Of a DNA stretch of 64,000 nucleotides, positions 57,751 to 64,000 are shown piece by piece. This stretch comes from Coleophoma eucalyptorum (taxonomy: Eukaryota > Ascomycota > Leotiomycetes > Helotiales > Dermateaceae). The DNA lies in contig JALRME010000034.1 of assembly GCA_026120035.1 (NCBI GenBank), positions 1 to 64,000 on the forward strand. The letters run 5' to 3'. Both the position numbers and the translations under genes were made by a program. Each line of letters starts with the position of its first letter. Position 1 is the stretch's first letter. A model generated the notes under the pieces. That model did no database searches, was not told the origin of the DNA, and worked only from the letters and a program-made list of their open reading frames with translations.

Positions 57751-59781
57751 CTACTGATGGCTAACTATAAAATCGACGAAGTCAAAGATAGCTCGCTTAT
57801 ATGTTCGTGTCAAGGTTGTCGTATTCAAGGTCTGAACACCATATTTTTGAGCATACGTCCCGAACTCCCAGTTATCCATATATGCCCATCCGATAACCCC
57901 AATAATATTGATGCCGTCTTCGACAATAGACTTCAGAACTTCCATGAGGACACTTGTGTAGAGATTCGACTGCGGAAGATTGGTTTCCTGAACAGCAAGA
58001 GTCTGCGCGTAATTGTCCAAGGTAGGAAATCCAAACTCAGTAATGGCGATGCCATTAGGCTTGTACGTACGCCAGATGAATTCCATGACAGTACGAAGAT
58101 GTTGTGCATAAAACTATAAAGAGTTAGCGAATTGGAATTTTATTAAATCAGAAAATTGGAGAATCTCACATAGCCATAAGTGTTTGACTTATAGCCGACA
58201 TCCCATCCATCCCGCCGAACTGAGGCCACGATGCACATTGGCCAGAGTGCATCGCTAGAATTTGAGGCACATGCATCAATACCTCCGGGCGGCGCACTGA
58301 TATACTCGGCAACATAAACATCGAACGAGAAGAAATCGCATGTCCCAACAGTCTCTGACAGTTCTTCAGCAGTGAACGACGGAGCCGCATCTCCAAGAGT
58401 GTTGAGAAGACTACTAGGGGTGTTCTTGCCGAGGTATAACGCATTCGCAAAATAACCCCACTGATAATCCATGTACCGGTATGTTGCTGCTACATCTTCT
58501 GGATTGGAGGCATTAAGGGGAATTCCAATACCGTCTAGCAGCTGCAACTTCAAACTCCATTGTCCAGTTCCGTTGACAGCATTGCGGTACCAGTTGACAA
58601 TTTTAGCGTGGGCCATAACTATGTTGTAAGCCGACTTGTAGTTACTACCCAATGCGGAGTCACCGTTCGGTTCATTGAATGATATCCATAAAGGAACACG
58701 GTCTGCATAATGGCTGACAACAATCTGCACATAGTTGAAGAAACTTTCGATAAATTCCGGGTGGTCAAATCCCCTGCCTTAGGAGTCAGAATATTTCAGG
58801 AATTCAAGAAGAAATAGAAACATACTGCCAAGAACTGTTTGTTTTAAGAGCTAAAGGCACATCAAAATGTACAAGTGTTACCATTGGTGTCATACCGTAC
58901 TCCAACACAGTATTGATAAGGTCGTCGTAATGATCGACAGCTATAACATATTAGAAGGTTAACACCAGAACTAGGAATGACGGACCTTCTTTATTAACAG
59001 GGGTTCCTGGAAGACCAAAGGGTAGAATACGAGTCCAAGAAATGGAAAAGCTATAGGTCTGCACTCCGACTGCTGCGAGTCTAGCAATGTCTTGTTTGTA
59101 AAGAAAATAATTCATAGCCGCAATGTCAGGAGGACCACCGCCTTCTTGGCTATCGTAGTATGCTTGAGAAGTATACGACTCAGTCTCGATGATAGCTGGG
59201 CCGCGGCCCTCTTGTCGGACACCACCTTCTACTTGCATAGCAGATCCAGCAAAACCAAAGATAAAGTCTTCTGAGAATTTGTACTGAGAAGTGACCTCAT
59301 TATCAACAAAATATGGCAATGCGGAGGGTTTGATGAGCTCGGATGACGCAATAGGGGTTGCAGAAGCGGTCGTAGTGAATGGTAATGAAGATGTCATATT
59401 TATCCCCAACCATAACGCTGACCATGCTACATTACCATACGGCAGGGAAGAATCAGTAGGAGATGGAATGACAGGCCATGTGGTTGTTGTCTGAGATACT
59501 ACGAGGGTCGATAAGACTTGATAATCATTAGCGTAGGTTGATGTAGAATTACTCCGTTTCAAAGCTGTAGCATAGCTGAGGACTGGATTTGAGGGCCATG
59601 AGAAGGTCTGATTTTCTGACTGTGATTGACAGTTGCTAAGCACAGTTAGTAGTTGTACCTTTACAGAAATAAAGACCAACTGTTAAAGAGGATGAGAGAC
59701 ATAGTGTCATGCAAAAAAATTATTTACGTATCTAACTCACAGTAGGGCAGGCAAGAACCAGACGAGTAATGCCAACAACAT
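57751..59781 (-). CDS. Secreted GH1 beta-glucosidase with long N-terminal extension
   Basis: Five exons, 59781-59741, 59635-58986, 58940-58826, 58773-58170 and 58113-57751, give 590 residues. Exon 1 (MLLALLVWFLPAL) is the signal peptide; intron 1 has a perfect TACTAAC branch. About 120 Ser/Thr-rich residues precede the barrel, which begins FSEDFIFGFAGSAMQVEGG. GH1 landmarks are YKQDIARLAAVGVQTYSFSISWTRILPFG, the acid/base Glu in ISFNEPN, and the nucleophile Glu in ITEFGFP, where most GH1 enzymes have TENG. A C-terminal GVIGWAYMDNWEF matches the aglycone-site WS.DNFEW element. It hydrolyses beta-glycosides outside the cell. The altered context of the nucleophile suggests a divergent subfamily. 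Confidence 0.9.
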
Positions 59782-61511
59782 GATCACTGGTAAGTATTGA
59801 GTTTTGTTTCTTGCTTTTGCGTGGGAATAGAAGCAGTTACTATCCTTATATACACATTTGAGTCGCTAAGTAACCCCGCTGCCAAGAGTATAGTTCTCGT
59901 CTCTACATGTTCAAATATCACCTACGTTCAATTCGTTCGGACAAAAGCTCAAAATCGCAATAAACAGATAAGAGAAAACAATAAATAAAAGGCTTTAACA
60001 CTATTGTTACCTTGCTTTCTTCTTTATTTAATCCCACTTTGGGAAAGTTATTGCGGTCGCAGATAGCATTCTAAAATGGGTATCACTCCGTGAGGCACAG
60101 TTGGCATCTTGGCTATATCGTACAACACAATTTGGTACGCAGACAGACGCCATGGCGTATATTAATTGCCGCGGCGCAAGTTCATATCCTTAAAGCAACA
60201 TAATTTAAAAGAAAGGACATAGACTTAGGAATATACTTGTAAGTTGAAAAGCTCCTGATTGACACAGACTGTAATAGTCTTACCTGGAGTACTTGGCCAA
60301 CGTCTGGACTAATCATATAACTATTAGATTTCTAACAATATAAAAAGTTCTTTTAAAGAGGTGTAGTAGCCGCAACATAAAATAATATATTTAAGGAAAA
60401 CATAATTAATATAGATTATCTAATAAAGTATTTTTTCTTTATATAAGGAGTATATTATATACACCTAAACTAACTCAATGTTGAGTTAAATACTACGTCG
60501 GATTCGCTCCTGAAATTGTAATGCCCAATAAAATGCTTGAAATTGGCAAATAAAACACAATAGCTTGCCTCAACAGTGGATTAGCTTGATCAGATACCTC
60601 ACGGCCTATGACTTCACCACCCCCACCCCCACCCCCACTCTCTCCCTTTTCCCCTACAGCTGTCTAAGTGGATATCAGTTAAGTAGCATATTATTTAGAC
60701 TGTAGCTATTGTGTACTTCAGCCGATAAGTTGAAGGTGGTTGTACTTCTTAAATCATTCTAAGCCAAACTAGTTTCTTAAAATGTTTAGAGCACTTACTT
60801 TGCCTTTCTTGTTATAGGTGACATAGAAAGTATTAAATGGACTATATAGGCTCATTAGGGCTTTAAGTTTAAAAGTTACCCCAAGGACAGTTTTAAACAT
60901 AAAGGTTGTTACGAGAGAAGTATAAGCCTCGAAATTTGCCATCGGGGCAGAAACGAAGATACAGACGAAGTTGGACGGCTTGATTACGATGAGATGTCTA
61001 ATGCTAATTGTAGCATTCCCTATTCAAAGTCCTTATTTGACCTGGTTATTGCTTCCTGCGATTGTATTTGATGTGGAATAAAATGCACCTATACTGCTTA
61101 CTTCATTCCCAAGAATTTCGGCCAATCATAGCTTCCTCGGACAAAAGATTTTAGTACTTATCAACCATTGCAGCGTGGCCACTCCTAGTACCCGTCGACC
61201 ACGAGATCACATTAAATATAGTGCACAATCAATCCAAAATACTCGAGCAGTTTCAACGACCTTCATAAAATTATTCCAGAAGTCTAGCCAGAGACAAAGA
61301 CAATTCGAGACATTTCTCTCAGACCAGTTCCCTCAACCCAGTTGACAAAGAGCGCATCACTGAGAAACCAGACTGAAGCCTACCAAAAATCTTGTTATCA
61401 TACAATCCCTGCACCGAGCCTTGTTTCCCAAAACGGAACTTTGCGATGGCAGCTTTAGATGCGGGGTCAGTTTCCATCTTCTCTACTTTGTACTCAATTT
61501 TCTGATCTATT
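59782..61511. other. Intergenic with A+T-rich stretch and C-rich run
   Basis: 1.7 kb without recognised genes. 60330-60480 is very A+T-rich. A C-rich run lies at 60616-60638. Confidence 0.5.
60616..60638. repeat. (CCCCCA)n run, possible G-quadruplex on the minus strand
   Basis: Three runs of five C separated by single A, flanked by ACC and AC. The minus strand could form a G-quadruplex if runs are shared. Confidence 0.5.
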
Positions 61512-62318
61512 TTGTTCAGTATGTTCAGTTCAAGACTGTTTTCATTTGTGGTAGGAGAAGATAAGAAAACATTCGCAGTCCACGCAACTGCTATTTCTCG
61601 CCTTTCACCCTCTCTCGATAAGCTCATCAACGGGAGCATGAAAGAGGCCTTAGATGGAAAAGCAGTTTTCGAAGATGTGCAGGGGGGTAAATTTGAACGA
61701 ATTTGCCAGTTCGCATATACTGGAAAGTATAAAGCCCCTGCATATACTAAAAAATCAGATATCCAGCTCCCGAAGAAGCGTGCCTGTGGGACTTGGGGTT
61801 TCGAACAAGAGGATTACCGGTATAACGATTCATACAGAGGTAAGGAAAAGAGGCTTAAAAGTAGCCACTTCCGGCAGTTACTGGCAGCCAAAGTATACGA
61901 AGTAAAAGGAACAAGGGAAGCCTTGGCAGCACAGTGTGAAATTCGCAAGAATCTTGGTCCTGAAGAGGATTATACTCCGGTTTTTCTAGGTCATGCGCAA
62001 CTATATGCATTTGCGGAGAAATGGAGCATTGAGGACTTGAAGGCTCTCAATTTAAATAACCTTAAGAAAACCCTGGCCACGTTCACTCTGTACGAGGCTA
62101 GACGATCGGACATCGTAGCGTTGATGGGCTATGTCTACTCGAATGAGCACATCCCAGATCGCGAGGGATCCGTTGATGAACTGAGGACTTTGGTGATGCT
62201 CTATATTTCTAGTGAGGTCAAGAGCCTGATTAAATGCCCTGAATTTCATTTGTTGATTAAAGAGGGTGGGCTGTTGGCCGAAGACCTCATGGTGTTGATA
62301 GTGGGGCACATGGAATGA
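61512..62318 (+). CDS. BTB/POZ domain protein
   Basis: Single exon, 268 residues. FSFVVGEDKKTFAVHATAISRLSPSLDKLINGSMKEALDG...VFEDVQGGKFERICQFAYTGKY, residues 10-75, is the fungal BTB pattern. A basic insert and then a BACK-like helical region (HAQLYAFAEKWSIEDLKALNLNNLKKTL) follow. Fungal BTB proteins of this length are mostly uncharacterised; some act as adaptors for Cul3 ubiquitin ligases. An upstream stop (TGA near 61502) fixes the start to Met 61512 or the Met three codons later. The first BTB strand seems short, so a missing 5' exon is possible. Confidence 0.8.
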   Translation: MFSMFSSRLFSFVVGEDKKTFAVHATAISRLSPSLDKLINGSMKEALDGKAVFEDVQGGKFERICQFAYTGKYKAPAYTKKSDIQLPKKRACGTWGFEQEDYRYNDSYRGKEKRLKSSHFRQLLAAKVYEVKGTREALAAQCEIRKNLGPEEDYTPVFLGHAQLYAFAEKWSIEDLKALNLNNLKKTLATFTLYEARRSDIVALMGYVYSNEHIPDREGSVDELRTLVMLYISSEVKSLIKCPEFHLLIKEGGLLAEDLMVLIVGHME

Positions 62319-62925
62319 CGGATCACAATTAAATTTCTAGCGCCACCCATAGAAAGGGCCTATTAAATACTAAGTCTTTTCATGTTTAGTTCTTGGATTT
62401 GCAGCGGTTTGGAAGATTATCAGATCCAAATTTAGTCTGAGCAGATTTTCTCATTACATCCAAATTGTGTTTCATGCTTCTCTGTCTATTAATAGACACC
62501 TCATTAAGCCTTCCAGATAACAACGAGTTTTGCAGGAAAGCCTGAAGAAGAAGAGGAAGAAGAAAAGAATCTGATTCCTTTGTCAAACCCACTCAAGCTG
62601 ATATCGTGCGCTGCCGAGATGGCCTACTGTTGGCTTTAAAACAGCTTGCCGAAAAGAATGATTCAAATTCTGCAATCAGCATGTTATCAAGATGAAGACT
62701 TCGATATTTACCATTGCCACTTCAATAAGTAGCCTCCGCACGTCACGGTATCCTTCATTATTCTTAACAAGGATGCCTAATTCCTTGGCTAAAAGGAGCA
62801 GGTGCAAGCGACATCCCCTGGATTGAAGGATGATCAAAAAGTTCTCTACCAGATCGTGACCTTTAACTTCCTTCACAACACGATCCTCAAATTTTTTATC
62901 ACCCTTTTCTTTATAGGGGTGCAAT
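62319..62925. other. Intergenic
   Basis: No feature recognised; a minus-strand open frame (62676-63023) overlaps the next gene and is not called. Confidence 0.5.
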
Positions 62926-63826
62926 ATGACTTCGCCCAAGTTTAAGATCCTGCCGTGTGAACTATTGGATATGGCCGAGTGCGTTGACATATTCGATGAA
63001 GCATTCGCCACTGACCCCGCCATGATGTATCTCCATCCCCGAGCCGACCCGAAGGTACTGAAGGAGAATTCAATAAGGAGCTACGAGCAGAGCTATACGG
63101 CGCCCGGAACAAAATACTTCAAGGCTGTACATGAGGAGACTAGGTGCGTGTTCTATCTTGCTACACCGATGCCTTGTATTTTGAACAACGCGAACATCTA
63201 GTTTTTATATTACAACATATCTAATCTAGTTGTCAACGTCTATTACAAGTACAGTATGTGATCTTAAATAAGTACTGACATGATGGATTTCTAACAGCGA
63301 AATTGCCGCTTTCAGCAAATGGGTATACCCTCACACTCCGGACCCTGACACCGAAGACCCCGAAACGGCTATACGTAACCAGCCTCAACCACCCGGGTCA
63401 AATAACGAACTGATTATTGAGTTCTTCACAAAGTTCGTCCGGGGGAGAAAGAAGTGGATTGTACCCGAAACGCACTACTGTTCGTACCTGTCTACATTTC
63501 TCCCTGTTTCGCTTGTCGTGAATTTGTTAGACCCCAAATATACGCATATACTAACAAATTCCCAAGTCATGAATATTCTTGCTGTTCGGCGAAGATACCA
63601 ACGACAAGGCCTTGGAAATATGCTCCTGAGTCCGGTCCTAGAGCTGGCAGACAAGGACCATGCAAAAAGTTTTGTCCAGGCGAGTGCAAAGGGGCAAGGG
63701 TTATACTTGAAACATGGATGGCTGGAAGTAGATGAGGTTGTATTGGATTTCAGTCCATATGGAGGCGCAAAGGATGTTAAAACTTCACTCATGATAAGGG
63801 AGCCAAGGCTTGCTGAAGAAACATAA
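62926..63826 (+). CDS. GNAT-family N-acetyltransferase
   Basis: Three exons, 62926-63143, 63298-63479 and 63531-63826, give 231 residues. The N-terminus KILPCELLDMAECVDIFDEAFATDPAMMYLHP is the usual fungal GNAT start (substrate-binding helices). The acetyl-CoA motif is MNILAVRRRYQRQGLGNMLL (Q/RxxGxG), followed by VQASAKGQGLYLKHGWLEVDEVVLD, the typical 'A.G..LY...GF' strand. It transfers acetyl from acetyl-CoA to an amine; the acceptor is unknown. Intron 1 is 154 nt, longer than neighbours, and the intron 2 boundary (donor GTTCGT) is less certain, although it keeps frame. No neighbouring gene indicates its substrate. Confidence 0.82.
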
Positions 63827-64000
63827 GGATCGATCATCCATCGCATATTGGCCCAACGTAGATCCGTGTTTGAATTGGCCAGGTATTTCCTATAGCAAGT
63901 CTTCAAATAGTCTTGATATATCACTGTTGTTCTGAAGTGGGAAGATTTCATTCTGAAACTGATACGGCACTTGGGATTCTCGGCTGTCTACATTGCCAAG
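63827..64000. other. Right edge, 3' flank of acetyltransferase
   Basis: Nothing recognised before the window ends. Confidence 0.5.

Noticed and set aside
1..64000. CRISPR arrays, prokaryotic operons, intact transposons with terminal repeats
   Set aside because: No regular spacer-repeat pattern, no ribosome-binding sites, and no transposase motif or paired terminal repeats were seen. The spliced genes show a eukaryotic chromosome.

Overview
The window looks like a gene-dense chromosome segment of a filamentous ascomycete (Pezizomycotina, possibly Leotiomycetes; the class is inference). Introns are short (45-80 nt) and GT-AG with CTAAC-type branch points. The gene families are typical of such fungi: Zn2Cys6 regulators, a HET-domain protein, an NLR/ankyrin relic, a PTH11/rhodopsin-like receptor, secreted plant-cell-wall hydrolases, and a dispersed 5S rRNA gene cut by the left edge. 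Many gene models below were built by eye by joining reading frames across splice sites; exon coordinates are given in each entry.

Layout. 1-5.2 kb: 5S rRNA, a metallo-beta-lactamase-fold lactonase-like hydrolase divergent from an anchored thioredoxin with a WCPPC centre, and a beta-helix protein related to a bacterial family. 6.8-19.7 kb: an apparent catabolic cluster. It holds aconitase X (cis-3-hydroxy-L-proline dehydratase), a peroxisomal D-amino-acid oxidase, an ornithine cyclodeaminase/mu-crystallin-type reductase, an amino-acid permease, a zinc alcohol dehydrogenase and a Zn2Cys6 regulator. The chemistry converges on delta1-pyrroline-2-carboxylate and then L-proline. Paired GATA sites sit in an inverted repeat between the reductase and the permease.

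21-28 kb: a secreted tyrosinase followed by two secreted intradiol-dioxygenase paralogues, all on the minus strand, which suggests extracellular phenol/catechol processing. 30-36 kb: a second Zn2Cys6 regulator, a short-chain dehydrogenase and a Fungal_trans_2-type regulator. 37-39 kb: a broken NLR (NACHT-ankyrin) gene. 39.7-41 kb: a GH43 arabinanase. 42.7-49.2 kb: a Cys-rich/Ser-Thr-rich surface-type protein, a membrane protein of unknown function and a rhodopsin-domain receptor. 49.5-53.6 kb: a HET-domain protein and an ASCH-domain protein. 54.4-59.8 kb: a secreted aspartic protease with a repeat-rich tail and a secreted GH1 beta-glucosidase. 61.5-63.8 kb: a BTB protein and a GNAT acetyltransferase.

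The most interesting item is the proposed hydroxyproline/D-proline cluster. Its presumed regulator appears to have lost one splice acceptor (AG to AT), so the regulator may be damaged while the enzymes are intact.
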